Shown: piece after piece, positions 19,309-28,166 of the stretch | Numbering within the stretch: position 1 is the stretch's first letter | Layout of the letters: each line of letters opens with the position of its first letter | From: Roseomonas sp. | Lineage (GTDB): Bacteria; Pseudomonadota; Alphaproteobacteria; Acetobacterales; Acetobacteraceae | NCBI GenBank assembly: GCA_020249505.1 | Contig: JADCFN010000023.1 | Coordinates: 62,001 to 126,000 of the forward strand | Reading direction: 5' to 3' | Length of the DNA: 64,000 nucleotides | Translations under genes and position numbers: made by a program | Notes under the pieces: generated by a model | The model's database searches: none | The model's input: only the letters and a program-made list of their open reading frames with translations | What the model was told of the DNA's origin: nothing

Positions 19309-19368
19309 GGGCGAGGCAGTTTCGGCTGCCTCGCCCAATTCGCGGAAGCGCGGCCGAAGCCGCGCCTC
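19309..19368 (-). repeat. Two stem-loops between pufA and pufL (mRNA stability element)
   Basis: First stem-loop: perfect 11-bp arms at 19309-19319 and 19326-19336 with a 6-nt loop. Second: perfect 7-bp GC arms at 19348-19354 and 19359-19365, extended after a mismatch; on the transcript its loop is UUCG, a very stable tetraloop. Such hairpins in the pufA-pufL gap of Rhodobacter stabilise the pufBA segment, giving more LH1 than reaction centre. The same role is inferred here. Confidence 0.75.
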
Positions 19369-19372
19369 GTGC

Positions 19373-19552
19373 TCAACCGCCCAGCTTTTGGCCAGGGGTG
19401 AAGGTCGGTGACGTTGCGCACCAACCGAGATGATCGCAGTAGCGCGGCGAACTCAGAACAGCGAAGTGAATCACTGCTGCGATTGCCACAACACCTGCCG
19501 CGCCGAGGAACCCGACACGACGAGCATCAATCACCATCCACATTTTATGCAT
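19373..19552 (-). CDS. pufA: LH1 antenna alpha polypeptide
   Basis: 59 residues. MHKMWMVIDARR opening, one transmembrane helix and the bacteriochlorophyll-binding His in VIHFAVLSS are standard LH1-alpha features. The C-terminal tail contains two Cys (CDHLGWC). ATG 19552 is chosen from the conserved MHK start and AGGAG 10-11 nt upstream; ATG 19561 has that ribosome site too close. It binds BChl with PufB around the reaction centre. Confidence 0.93.
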   Translation of the reverse strand: MHKMWMVIDARRVGFLGAAGVVAIAAVIHFAVLSSPRYCDHLGWCATSPTFTPGQKLGG

Positions 19553-19614
19553 ATCGAACATTCTCCTTTCTTTCGCTCCAGATTTCAGGATTAACCGTCA
19601 ACCCGGAACATCCT

Positions 19615-19791
19615 TCAGAAGAAGCGCCAGTCGGGCGGAACCACTTGTCCGGTATAGACAAGCGGCCGCCACAACCAGACGAGGATATGCGCGCCCATGG
19701 AAGCGAAAACGGAGAAAGCCCATCCCTGGACCACCAAGTTGTGGACTTCCCTCGCTTGAGCTTCTGTCAAGCGCGTTCTTGTGTCGGCCAT
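19615..19791 (-). CDS. pufB: LH1 antenna beta polypeptide
   Basis: 58 residues read directly from the sequence: [19 protein letters not shown], then a transmembrane helix with the BChl-binding His in GAHILVWLWRPLVY. The two-His (EVH and AHI) spacing and the WLWRP motif are standard LH1-beta features. GGAGG lies 7 nt before ATG 19791. Its ATG shares a base with the TAA of the 54-aa ORF upstream (TAATG). Confidence 0.95.
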   Translation of the reverse strand: MADTRTRLTEAQAREVHNLVVQGWAFSVFASMGAHILVWLWRPLVYTGQVVPPDWRFF

Positions 19792-19955
19792 TAGTAAGCC
19801 TCCGACTTGGCCTTACGGCCATTACCGCGTCCACCCGCGCGGCAGGGACGGCAGAGGCGGAATTCCGCCCAAGCCTTCTTGTCATCGCATACGCCCCGAC
19901 AGCGGTGGCCGCGGTCCGTTCGCAGACAAGATTCGTGTTCACGAAGGGGCGTCAT
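19791..19955 (-). CDS. Cys-rich 54-aa ORF between bchZ and pufB, undescribed
   Basis: 54 codons from ATG 19955 to TAA at 19791-19793. The ATG overlaps the bchZ stop (ATGA) and is preceded by a near-perfect ribosome site GGAGGTGAT 4 nt upstream; the stop overlaps the pufB start (TAATG). The product is basic and hydrophilic with five Cys (10, 19, 23, 35, 38) arranged as HRC-x3-C and C-x2-C, suggesting a small zinc-ribbon-like knuckle. It has no membrane segment, so it is not PufQ, which occupies this locus in Rhodobacter. I recognise no family. The coupling suggests it is translated in step with pufB; a role in LH1 or pigment assembly, or as a translated leader, is inference. Confidence 0.65.
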   Translation of the reverse strand: MTPLREHESCLRTDRGHRCRGVCDDKKAWAEFRLCRPCRAGGRGNGRKAKSEAY

Positions 19956-21388
19956 GCCATCACCTCCGCCAAAGTCTTTTGCACGCGCTCAGCCGTGACG
20001 CGTGACTCCGCCGCATCGCGCGCGGCGCGTTCAACCTGTTCGCGCAGCCGCTTGGCTGCGGAAATACGCAGTAGGAAGGGTTCCTGCTCCACCCGTTCAT
20101 CCAAAAGCGCGACCGCCGCAGCATCCCAGGGTTCCGCTGCGCGTACCGGGGTGGGTTCGACGCGATCGAGATCAGTGCCAAGCGGTAGGATATGGAACAA
20201 CGCGTCAAACAGCGCGTTGCAATATTCCTGGATGACATAAGTGGCGCCGGCATAGCCCATGAAAGGCGTGCCGGTGGCGCGGCGGATGATGGCACCCGGG
20301 AAACTTGCTGGGATGTACATGGCGCGGCTTTTGATTTCTGCCGCATACATGCGTTCATTATAGGAACCGAACAGAACCAAAGGCGGTGTCTTGCGCAGCG
20401 CATCACGCACTGCGGCGTTGTCGGGCTTCTGCCCCGCCTTGCGCGAGAAGGCGAAGGCGCAGGGAATACCCATTTCATCATGCAGAAAACGCTGCAGGCC
20501 GCGCGCGTAAGTATCGGTCGCTACCACCGCGAAGGAAGCAGAGGCGTAGAAATCCTGCGTCACGCTGCGCCACAAATCCCAAAGCGGCTTCACCGTGGTG
20601 TGCTTTTCACGTTCGATGAAAGGTTCTGGATCAAGCCCTGTCAATTCACCAAGCTTGCGGAGGAAATTCGTGGTCGCGAACAACCCAATCGGCGCTTGCA
20701 GATAGGGCCGCTCCAATTCCTCACAAAGCTTGCGCCCAAATTCGCGATACATGCAGATATTCACATCCGCATCGGGCAGCTTCGCGATATCTTCCACATG
20801 GCTGCCGAGCGGGAAGACCAGATTGATCTCACAGCCAATACCCTCGACCAGCCGGCGAATCTCGGCGAGGTCAGACGGCATATTGAAGGTGCCGTAGATG
20901 GGGCCGATGATATTCACGCGTGGCTTTTCGCCTTCCTTGCGCGTGCGGGGCTTCGGCTTGCGACCGCGAGAGCCAAATTCGCTCCAGAGCCACATGATGG
21001 CCCGATCAGCGGCCTGCCACTGATCCTCATCAATCGTGCGGCAGATGAAGCGCTGTAGATTGCTGCCCTGGGGTGTCACGCCGCCGCCAATCATCTCGGC
21101 GATTGAACCTGTCACTACCACCGCCGGCAATTCGGCATCCTGCGTTGCAGCAGCGCGCTTCAAGGCACCTTCGGTTCCGTTCTGGGAAAGTGAATCCTCA
21201 TCCAGGCCCGTCACCACAATCGGCAATTCATGCGGCGGCAGCGCATCCGTGTAATGCAGCACCGCTGTCACCGGCAGGTTTTCGCAGCCCACTGGTCCAT
21301 CAATCACAACACGTAGGCCACGCACTGCCGAGAAGGCATAAATCGCCCCCCAGTAGCCGCCGGCGCGATCATGATCGAGAACGAGCAT
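19952..21388 (-). CDS. bchZ: Chlorophyllide a reductase subunit Z
   Basis: 478 residues, nitrogenase-beta-like subunit. [19 protein letters not shown] near the N-terminus contains a Cys proposed to help bind the Fe-S cluster between BchY and BchZ. With BchX and BchY it reduces ring B of chlorophyllide a to the bacteriochlorin. bchY stops 2 nt before its start. Its 3' end is coupled to the 54-aa ORF and then pufB, the well-known superoperon linkage of pigment and puf genes. Confidence 0.96.
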   Translation of the reverse strand: MLVLDHDRAGGYWGAIYAFSAVRGLRVVIDGPVGCENLPVTAVLHYTDALPPHELPIVVTGLDEDSLSQNGTEGALKRAAATQDAELPAVVVTGSIAEMIGGGVTPQGSNLQRFICRTIDEDQWQAADRAIMWLWSEFGSRGRKPKPRTRKEGEKPRVNIIGPIYGTFNMPSDLAEIRRLVEGIGCEINLVFPLGSHVEDIAKLPDADVNICMYREFGRKLCEELERPYLQAPIGLFATTNFLRKLGELTGLDPEPFIEREKHTTVKPLWDLWRSVTQDFYASASFAVVATDTYARGLQRFLHDEMGIPCAFAFSRKAGQKPDNAAVRDALRKTPPLVLFGSYNERMYAAEIKSRAMYIPASFPGAIIRRATGTPFMGYAGATYVIQEYCNALFDALFHILPLGTDLDRVEPTPVRAAEPWDAAAVALLDERVEQEPFLLRISAAKRLREQVERAARDAAESRVTAERVQKTLAEVMA

Positions 21389-21390
21389 GC

Positions 21391-22905
21391 TCAGGTCCCC
21401 ACCGCTTCTTCGGCCTTGGCCTTGGCGGCGCGCAGCTTGCGCTGACGTTCGCGGAAGCCAGGGGGATCGCTTGGCTTGTCGCGGAAGCCATAGCCGGCGC
21501 CATCCGGCGTGCCGACACCTTCAAAGAAGGACACCATGCGCGAAAAACGTTCACGCCCATTGGTCTGCGCCGCGACAATGCCGGCCATGGAAGCCGCACC
21601 AGCAGGGCCAAAAAGCGGCCGGGCGGAGACCATATTGGTGAAATACAGCGCGGGCGTACCCATTTCCTTGGCCTTTTGCACCAAAGGTGTTGTGCCAAGC
21701 GCAAGATCAGGCCGCGCTTCCTTCATCGCGGCAATGTCCTGTTCCAGGCTCGCGCGATACTGCACATGGCAGCCATGCGCTTCGAGCCATTCGCGATCCG
21801 CTGCACTCCATTCGGTGCGCGGTGCCGCGGTGCCAACATAAGGTACTTCAGCACCGGCTTCGATCAGCAGGCGCGCCACCAACAATTCCGAGCCTTCATA
21901 GCCGGAAACTGTAATGCGCGCCTTGACCGGATTGCCGGCGAGTGCGCCACGAATGGCAGGCAATGCGCGTGCCTTGGCCGCTTCAATTTCGGATGGCTTC
22001 ACACCCGCAGCAGCGCCGATGGCGGAAAGCCAGGCATCAGTACCTTCCACTCCTACAGGCGCGGAACCGACTACCGGCCGGCCGGCCGCGCGGAATTCGC
22101 GAATGCTGGCGGTATAGAAAGGATGCACCGCAGCAACGGCAACGCTATCAAGTGCCGCATAGAGATCACGCCACTCACGCGCCGGGGTTTGCGGCGCCAG
22201 CGTCAGCCCCATGGGCTGGATCAACGCACCAATTCCTGGCGGATCGGCGGGGAATAACTCGCCAATCACCGCGATGCTGCGTTGATCCAGTGCGTAATCG
22301 CGTGGTCGTGCTACCGGACCAGCCTCAGCCTCATTGCGTGCGTAGCGCAGCATGGCGCCCGCCAGCACATCCTTGGCTTCTGCATGGGTCGGCACACCAA
22401 AACCTGGTACATCTATGCCAATGACGCGCACGCCATTGATCTGCTTCGGCAGCAGATCAAGCGGCACGCCAGAAGCTGTGGGCACACAGAGATTGGTGAC
22501 GATGACCGCGTCATAATCCTCTGGCTTCGCCAGATCATAGACAGCGTCGCGAATATCTTCGAAAAGCTTGCCGGTAACAAGCGTTTCGGAATTGAAGGGC
22601 ACATAGCCCACGGTGCGGCGCGCGCCATAGAAATGGCTGGTGAAGGTCAAGCCATAGACGCAGCAGGCACTACCGGAAAGGATCGTCGCGACACGGCGCA
22701 TACGCAAACCAACGCGCAAGGACCCGAAGGCCGGGCACATGGATTGCGGCTGGTCATGCGGCCCTCGCGGATAGTCAGCCGCAAGCTTGTCCATCACTTC
22801 GGACTTGCCGGCGGCACGCGCGGCGGCTTCGAGCGTTTCCCGCCCACCATGGCAGGCAGCGCCTTCAGCGGCGGCAGGCGGCGAAGGAGGGGGGAGTGTG
22901 TCCAT
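21391..22905 (-). CDS. bchY: Chlorophyllide a reductase subunit Y
   Basis: 504 residues from ATG 22905, which lies 4 nt after the bchX stop with a GAGGG ribosome site; further upstream in-frame ATGs at 22920 and 22935 would overlap bchX. Nitrogenase-alpha-like, with cluster-binding Cys in [17 protein letters not shown] and NLCVPTASG. Catalytic component partner of BchZ. Confidence 0.95.
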   Translation of the reverse strand: MDTLPPPSPPAAAEGAACHGGRETLEAAARAAGKSEVMDKLAADYPRGPHDQPQSMCPAFGSLRVGLRMRRVATILSGSACCVYGLTFTSHFYGARRTVGYVPFNSETLVTGKLFEDIRDAVYDLAKPEDYDAVIVTNLCVPTASGVPLDLLPKQINGVRVIGIDVPGFGVPTHAEAKDVLAGAMLRYARNEAEAGPVARPRDYALDQRSIAVIGELFPADPPGIGALIQPMGLTLAPQTPAREWRDLYAALDSVAVAAVHPFYTASIREFRAAGRPVVGSAPVGVEGTDAWLSAIGAAAGVKPSEIEAAKARALPAIRGALAGNPVKARITVSGYEGSELLVARLLIEAGAEVPYVGTAAPRTEWSAADREWLEAHGCHVQYRASLEQDIAAMKEARPDLALGTTPLVQKAKEMGTPALYFTNMVSARPLFGPAGAASMAGIVAAQTNGRERFSRMVSFFEGVGTPDGAGYGFRDKPSDPPGFRERQRKLRAAKAKAEEAVGT

Positions 22906-22909
22906 GCCC

Positions 22910-23926
22910 TCAGACGCCCTCATACACCACTTCAAGGGATGGCTTATTCAGCACTTCCGCCGCGCACATATCTTCCATGGTGGCGGGGTTCAGCACCACG
23001 CCACGACCCACGGCTTCGCCCTTGAACAGACCAAGCAGGTTTTCCTGGCTGAGCGGATTCGGACGCAGCGGCGGCGCTTCAGCGACTTGCATGGCAAGCT
23101 GTTCAAAGACCGAAGCCCAACGTCCACCCGGCTTACCGATGATTTCATAATTCGCGGATTTGCGCCGGATATCCTCATCCGCCGGAATGGCGGCCAGCAC
23201 GGGAATGCCCGCTTCGGCAGCAAAGGCATGGGCTTCGCCGGTGCCATCATCCTTGTTGATGACCATGCCGGCGACGCCGACATTGCCGCCAAGCTTGCGG
23301 AAATATTCGACGGCGGAACACACATTGTTCGCGACATAGAGCGATTGCAGGTCATTCGACCCAACCACAATCACCTTCTGGCACATGTCACGCGCAATCG
23401 GCAGACCAAAGCCGCCGCAGACCACATCGCCCAGGAAGTCCAGGAGGACGTAGTCGAAATCCCATTGATGAAAGCCGAGCTTTTCCAGCAATTCGAAACC
23501 ATGGATGATGCCGCGCCCACCGCAGCCGCGGCCCACTTCCGGGCCGCCCAATTCCATGGCGAAAACACCATCACGCTTGAAGCAGACATCGCCGATGGCA
23601 ACGGCCTCACCAGCGGCTTTTTTCTTCGATGATGTTTCGATAATGGTCGGGCAGGAACGCCCACCAAATAGCAGCGATGTCGTATCGCTTTTCGGGTCGC
23701 AACCAATCAGCAATACGCGCTTGCCCTGCTGCGCCATCATGTAACTCAGATTGGCAAGCGTGAAGGATTTGCCGATGCCGCCCTTGCCATAGATGGCGAT
23801 GATCTGGGTTTTCTTGGCGGCGGGCGATGTCAGCACCCCATCAGGCGGCATTGATGCCTCCGCACGCAATGCGTTGTGCATCGCATTCATGGATGGACCG
23901 CTTGGCTTCCCCGGGACAGCATTCAT
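22910..23926 (-). CDS. bchX: Chlorophyllide a reductase iron protein
   Basis: 338 residues, NifH-like ATPase. P-loop [10 protein letters not shown], switch motif DPKSDTT, and cluster Cys in GRGCGGRG and [11 protein letters not shown]. The KSF instead of KST in the P-loop is the usual BchX variant that separates it from BchL. It donates electrons to BchYZ with ATP hydrolysis. Start overlaps the bchC stop (ATGA). Confidence 0.96.
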   Translation of the reverse strand: MNAVPGKPSGPSMNAMHNALRAEASMPPDGVLTSPAAKKTQIIAIYGKGGIGKSFTLANLSYMMAQQGKRVLLIGCDPKSDTTSLLFGGRSCPTIIETSSKKKAAGEAVAIGDVCFKRDGVFAMELGGPEVGRGCGGRGIIHGFELLEKLGFHQWDFDYVLLDFLGDVVCGGFGLPIARDMCQKVIVVGSNDLQSLYVANNVCSAVEYFRKLGGNVGVAGMVINKDDGTGEAHAFAAEAGIPVLAAIPADEDIRRKSANYEIIGKPGGRWASVFEQLAMQVAEAPPLRPNPLSQENLLGLFKGEAVGRGVVLNPATMEDMCAAEVLNKPSLEVVYEGV

Positions 23927-24864
23927 TGTTTGTTTCTCCAGTCCAGAACCATTTTGAGGCAGGCAGGATCTTCAAAAGCCTGACGATAGGCTTCCGGCGC
24001 GGCATCTGCGGCAGCGCGATGCGTAATCAAGCCAGAAAGGGAAAGCCGGCGCGCGGCGATCAGCTTGTTCACCGCTTCCAGATCAGGTTGTTTCCATTCT
24101 GCGGCAATGGCGATTCGCGCTTCACGCATGAAGGCCGGCGGGAAGGTGAAGGAAAGCGGCGCGCTGTAAAAACCGGCCAGCGTCACCACGCCACCAGGGG
24201 CAAGGCGCGCAATCAGCGTATCCAGCAGCGCAGCATCGCCGCTTACATCGCAAATGGCGCGATAATCGCGCCGCGTATCTTCCGCTGGATCAACAACCAA
24301 ATAGCCATTGGCGCCATCGCGCCGCGCGGGATTGCTTTCCCACACTACAGGCGCGGGATGGCCCGCGGCGATGATGATGCGCGCCAGCAAGCGCCCCAGC
24401 ACACCATGGCCAATGATCAATTCCGGAATGGCGGCGTTCGGCAGCGCCATGGCGTGATGTGCGGTTGCAGCCAAAGCCAAAAGCACGGCATCCGCGCCAA
24501 GCGCGGGATCAACCGGCGTGACACGCGCACCAGCCACCACAAGCCGGGCCGCAGCGCCGCCAAACAATCCGCGAATATCGCCGAAGCAGCGCGCACCCGG
24601 CACGAAAACCGCTTCACCGGGCTGCCGGCCGGCTTGCGCACCCGCCTGCACCACACGGCCCACGGATTCGTAACCAGGCACCAGCGGGTAACCCATGCCG
24701 GGGAAGGACGGCATGCGCCCGGACCAGAGAAGACGTTCCGTGCCAGTACTGATGCCGCTCCAATCAATGTCCACGACAACATCCTGCGCGCCGGGCGGCG
24801 TTAACGTCAGTCGCGACAGCGAGAGCTGTTCGGGTGCGCTGAGCAGGATAGCGAGTGTTTCCAC
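23923..24864 (-). CDS. bchC: Bacteriochlorophyllide a dehydrogenase BchC
   Basis: 313 residues from GTG 24864, which has GGGGGAG 7 nt upstream; a longer frame from TTG 24918 would include the PpsR sites and is unlikely. Medium-chain dehydrogenase fold with GISTGTERLLWSG and PLVPGYESVGRV. It oxidises the C3 hydroxyethyl to acetyl in BChl a synthesis. First gene of the bchCXYZ-puf transcript, with tandem regulator sites immediately upstream. Confidence 0.93.
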   Translation of the reverse strand: METLAILLSAPEQLSLSRLTLTPPGAQDVVVDIDWSGISTGTERLLWSGRMPSFPGMGYPLVPGYESVGRVVQAGAQAGRQPGEAVFVPGARCFGDIRGLFGGAAARLVVAGARVTPVDPALGADAVLLALAATAHHAMALPNAAIPELIIGHGVLGRLLARIIIAAGHPAPVVWESNPARRDGANGYLVVDPAEDTRRDYRAICDVSGDAALLDTLIARLAPGGVVTLAGFYSAPLSFTFPPAFMREARIAIAAEWKQPDLEAVNKLIAARRLSLSGLITHRAAADAAPEAYRQAFEDPACLKMVLDWRNKQ

Positions 24865-24886
24865 TCTGGGACTCCCCCTTGGGTTT

Positions 24887-24930
24887 TGTAACTCTAATGT
24901 GACGATTGTAGCTGTCAAGTTAAATTGACC
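24887..24930 (-). promoter_or_regulatory. Tandem PpsR/CrtJ palindromes upstream of bchC
   Basis: TGT-N12-ACG at 24887-24904 and TGT-N12-ACC at 24913-24930, each one base from TGT-N12-ACA, 8 nt apart. The second has the extended TGTC/TTGAC symmetry. They end 22 nt upstream of the bchC start codon in the 85-nt gap after crtF. The bchC promoter of Rhodobacter capsulatus carries the same tandem arrangement. Confidence 0.75.
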
Positions 24931-24949
24931 ATAAAAGAGTCAGGCTGCC

Positions 24950-26116
24950 TCACGCCGTGGCGTCGGCTTGCATCACGCGGGTGAGCAAGGGTGTATCGGT
25001 CGGCAACAAACGGGGTGCGACAAAGCCGGCAGCGGTCAGCATCGCGGCCAGTTCATCCGGCCGGCGCGGGCGGCCACGGCCCATGGCCAGCAGGTAAAAG
25101 CCGAAATAGGCGCCACCCATCGGCTCGGCCCCGGCAGTGCCGGCCATGGGTTCGGCAATAAGCACCCGCCCACCCTTCGGCAGGGCCGCACGCACGCGCC
25201 CAAGCAGGGCCTGCACCACATCATCATCATGGTCATGCAGCACGCGAACCAGGCTGATGATATCGGCGCCTTGGGGCAGGGAATCGGTCGTGAAATCCCC
25301 GCCCATCGCCATGGCACGGTCCGCGAGCCCTTCGCGGGCGAAGCGCTGGCGGCCCTGTTCGGCCACCGCCGGCAGGTCGAACAACAGTAAATCCAGCCCA
25401 GGATTGGCCTTGCCCACCGCGGTCAGGAAGGCGCCGCTGCCACCGCCCACATCCATCAACCGCCGATGCGGGCCAAAGCGGTAAGCCGCCAAGACTTCCT
25501 GCGCCACCATGGGCTGGCTGGCGGCCATCAGCGCCGTGTAATCGGATACTTTCTCGCCTGGCAGCGCCCCAGGCTGCGCCGCGCCGGCATAGGCCCAATA
25601 TTGCGCGAGCGCGGTGCCGCCCCTTTCGCGGCGGAGCAATTCCACCGGATCCGCCAAATCGGCGTAGAGCATGGCATGGTGTTCCACCATGGCAGCAATG
25701 CCTGGATTGCCGATCATGGCCGCGCCCAATTCGCCAAGCGCCCAGGCGCCATCCGCGCGCCGACGCACTAGCCGGAGCGATTCGGCCGCCACCAACAACC
25801 GGTTCATCGCTTCCGGCGTAAGCCCGAGTCGTGCGGCCAAGGCGCGTTCCTCTGCCGGGGCTTCATGCAGGATTTCAAAAAGCTTCAGCCGCACACAGGC
25901 GGCCAGCACCTGCGAATAGACAAAGCCAGCGCAGAGATCGAATAATTCCCGCGCGCGGCGACGTGCCAATGGCCGGGTCAGCGGAAAACGCGCGGCCCAG
26001 GCGCGAAAACTCGGGCGTGCAGTGAGCGATTCGCGCCAAGCGGTGAAACGATCGGCCCAGGATGGCCCCTGATCCCCGTGCGCCCTTTGTGGGGGCAGCG
26101 GCATCGCGCGCGCCAT
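24950..26116 (-). CDS. crtF: Demethylspheroidene/hydroxyneurosporene O-methyltransferase CrtF
   Basis: 388 residues. An N-terminal dimerisation/winged-helix region is followed by an SAM-binding fold with MDVGGGSGAFLTAV (about 239-252) and the HDHDD segment near the catalytic centre, as in the acetylserotonin O-methyltransferase family. In PGCs this family member methylates the tertiary 1-hydroxyl of carotenoids to a methoxy group. It starts 3 nt after the crtE stop. Its presence implies that 1-hydroxylated carotenoids are made, although crtC is not in the window. Confidence 0.92.
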   Translation of the reverse strand: MARAMPLPPQRAHGDQGPSWADRFTAWRESLTARPSFRAWAARFPLTRPLARRRARELFDLCAGFVYSQVLAACVRLKLFEILHEAPAEERALAARLGLTPEAMNRLLVAAESLRLVRRRADGAWALGELGAAMIGNPGIAAMVEHHAMLYADLADPVELLRRERGGTALAQYWAYAGAAQPGALPGEKVSDYTALMAASQPMVAQEVLAAYRFGPHRRLMDVGGGSGAFLTAVGKANPGLDLLLFDLPAVAEQGRQRFAREGLADRAMAMGGDFTTDSLPQGADIISLVRVLHDHDDDVVQALLGRVRAALPKGGRVLIAEPMAGTAGAEPMGGAYFGFYLLAMGRGRPRRPDELAAMLTAAGFVAPRLLPTDTPLLTRVMQADATA

Positions 26117-26119
26117 GCC

Positions 26120-26986
26120 TCAGGCCGTGGCCAGCTTGCGCGGCAAAAGCCGCCCCACTTCTTCCAACATGGCCGCGCGCAACAGGGTGCGGCCGGGGCA
26201 GGCGGGAATCGCCTCGACTGCTGCATTCGCCAGCGTTTTCAGCCGCGCCACCGCGCCATCCAGGCCAAGCTGCAGCACGGCAGAAGGCCGGCCCAAAGCC
26301 TTGTCGCGCCCAACGGGCTTGCCGATGCTGGCTTCATCTTCCACGGCATCGCGCAGGTCATCGGCGACCTGGAAGGCCTCACCCAGCCGATCCCCAAGCA
26401 GGCGCCAGGCTTCGGCATCAGCGACACCCGCGGCGGCAGCGCCGGCGACCGAGGCAGCGGCAAACAACGCCCCGGTCTTTTGCCGCTGATATTCGGAAAG
26501 ATCCGCGCGCGGTTCACATTCCCAGGCTTGGCCAGCGACAATGCCAAAGGGCACGCCCACACCATCGCCAATGGCATTGATCACCGGGCCAAGGCGTTCG
26601 GGCGCGCCGCAACCGGCGCGCGCCACGGTCTGGAAGGCCAGCACAATCAGCCCATCCCCGGCGAGAACGGCCAGCGGCTCACCAAAGGCGCGATGCACGG
26701 AAGGCCGGCCGCGCCGCATATCGGCATCGTCAAAGCAGGGCAGGTCATCATGCACCAGGCTGGCGCAATGCAGCAGCTCAATCGCCGCAGCGGCAGCGCT
26801 AGCAAGCCTTGGCTGGTCATCACCGCAAGCAGCAGCGACCGCGAGCGTCAGGCGTGGGCGGATGCGCGCCCCTTTTGGGAAAACCGCGTGGCGCATCGCG
26901 GCAGCGAGGCGGGGCGGGGCACCGCTCGCCTCGGCGGAGAGCACCGCGTCTGCGAGGCTGCTCTCAATACGGGCCAAGGCGTCCAT
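26120..26986 (-). CDS. crtE: Geranylgeranyl diphosphate synthase CrtE
   Basis: 288 residues from ATG 26986 (GGAGG 7 nt upstream; the longer frame to 27016 is not needed). First Asp-rich motif HDDLPCFDDADMRRGRP and second DDLRD are intact, as is FPKGARIRPRLTL for allylic substrate binding. It makes the C20 precursor for carotenoids and for the BChl tail. Tandem PpsR sites lie upstream. Confidence 0.94.
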   Translation of the reverse strand: MDALARIESSLADAVLSAEASGAPPRLAAAMRHAVFPKGARIRPRLTLAVAAACGDDQPRLASAAAAAIELLHCASLVHDDLPCFDDADMRRGRPSVHRAFGEPLAVLAGDGLIVLAFQTVARAGCGAPERLGPVINAIGDGVGVPFGIVAGQAWECEPRADLSEYQRQKTGALFAAASVAGAAAAGVADAEAWRLLGDRLGEAFQVADDLRDAVEDEASIGKPVGRDKALGRPSAVLQLGLDGAVARLKTLANAAVEAIPACPGRTLLRAAMLEEVGRLLPRKLATA

Positions 26987-27031
26987 GCGGGACCTCCGAA
27001 GGGGCGGCGCGAGCATGTCGCGGCAGCCGAA

Positions 27032-27075
27032 TGTAAGTTTTTATCTACTTTTCGGATTGTCCAGTTTTCTTGACA
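27032..27075 (-). promoter_or_regulatory. Tandem PpsR/CrtJ palindromes upstream of crtE
   Basis: A perfect TGTC-N10-GACA (TGT-N12-ACA) palindrome at 27058-27075 and TGT-N12-ACT at 27032-27049, separated by 8 nt, in the 106-nt gap between crtB and crtE. An extra overlapping inverted repeat TTGACA-CTTA-TGTCAA lies at 27070-27085. This is the strongest regulator site in the window. Confidence 0.82.
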
Positions 27076-27092
27076 CTTATGTCAAGGCTTTT

Positions 27093-28130
27093 TCACGCAC
27101 GCGCGGCAAATCGCGTTTCACGATCGGCGCGATCCATCAATTCCAGCGCCCAAACCAGCCTTTCGCCGTAACCCGCACCAATCGGCGGCCCTTCCGGTGC
27201 CGGCGCGGCGCGCACAGCTTCCACCAGAAAGCGCGTGGCGGCTGATGGCGCTTCATCCGCACCATCCTGTTGCGCAGCAAGCGCGCCGGCGGCACGCGCC
27301 AATAGCCAAGCCTTGCGCCGGCCGGACACCACCGCACGGCGAGAGACGGAATCAAGGCCTTGGCGTTCAACTTCGCGTCCGATTTCGGCATAGACCAAGC
27401 GCGCGGCGCCAATCCCAGGCCGGCAATCCCAGGGCAGCAGCGCTATGCCTGGCCAGGCGCGCCGATAATGCGCTTCCGCCGCACCCAGCAACCGCGCCAC
27501 CACACGGCCAAGCGCAGGCGAAAAGGCAGGATTGGCGATGAGGCCTTCCGCTGAAAGCCCTTCCTCAGCCAGCCATGATTGGGGAAGATAGACGCGCCCT
27601 GCCTTGGCATCTTCGCCGACGTCACGGGCGATATTGGTCAATTGCATGGCAAGGCCAAGATCACAGGCGCGCGCAATCGCTTCCGGTGAACGCACGCCCA
27701 TCAGCAACGTCATCATCGCGCCAACGGTGGCAGCAACGCGCGCGGCATAGGATTCGAGAGCGCAGATATCCTCATAAAAGCGGCCTTCCGCATCCCAAGC
27801 GAAGCCTTCCAGCAATGCCGCCGGCAGCGCGCGCGGTACGCCATATTGCGCGACCACCGCTGCAAAAGCGCGATCCGCCACATGATCCCAAGGCCGGCCG
27901 GCATAGGCACCATCAAGGCGTTGATGCAGTTGGTTGAGCGAAGCTGCGGGATCATCGCTCATGTCAATCGCGTCGTCGGCCACACGGCAAAAGGCGTAAA
28001 GTGCTGCGGCGGGGGCAGCGATGCGGCGCGGCAACAGGAAGGATGCGGCGCGAAAGCTTTTCGAACCGCCTGCCAATAGCTTGTTGCAGGCCGCAAGATC
28101 CTCGGCCGAAATGCCGGTTAGTCCAGACAT
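27093..28130 (-). CDS. crtB: Phytoene synthase CrtB
   Basis: 345 residues. Squalene/phytoene synthase family with ALYAFCRVADDAID (first Asp motif) and QLTNIARDVGED (second). It condenses two GGPP to phytoene. ATG 28130 has a G-rich ribosome site. It lies at the end of the long bchF-to-crtB run, upstream of the separately controlled crtE. Confidence 0.95.
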   Translation of the reverse strand: MSGLTGISAEDLAACNKLLAGGSKSFRAASFLLPRRIAAPAAALYAFCRVADDAIDMSDDPAASLNQLHQRLDGAYAGRPWDHVADRAFAAVVAQYGVPRALPAALLEGFAWDAEGRFYEDICALESYAARVAATVGAMMTLLMGVRSPEAIARACDLGLAMQLTNIARDVGEDAKAGRVYLPQSWLAEEGLSAEGLIANPAFSPALGRVVARLLGAAEAHYRRAWPGIALLPWDCRPGIGAARLVYAEIGREVERQGLDSVSRRAVVSGRRKAWLLARAAGALAAQQDGADEAPSAATRFLVEAVRAAPAPEGPPIGAGYGERLVWALELMDRADRETRFAARA

Positions 28131-28166
28131 GCGCCCCCCCAATATTGTTGGCAGTTATTTCTTGTT

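Noticed and set aside
19598-19942. A 114-codon minus-strand frame covering the bchZ-pufB gap
   Set aside because: It is frame-shifted over pufB and the 54-aa ORF, which have better ribosome sites, family match (PufB) and coupling. It is a shadow frame.
19791-19955. pufQ at the bchZ-pufB junction
   Set aside because: The product is hydrophilic with five Cys and no membrane helix, unlike PufQ.
24864-24918. Longer BchC N-terminus from TTG 24918
   Set aside because: It would make the tandem PpsR sites coding; GTG 24864 has an excellent ribosome site.
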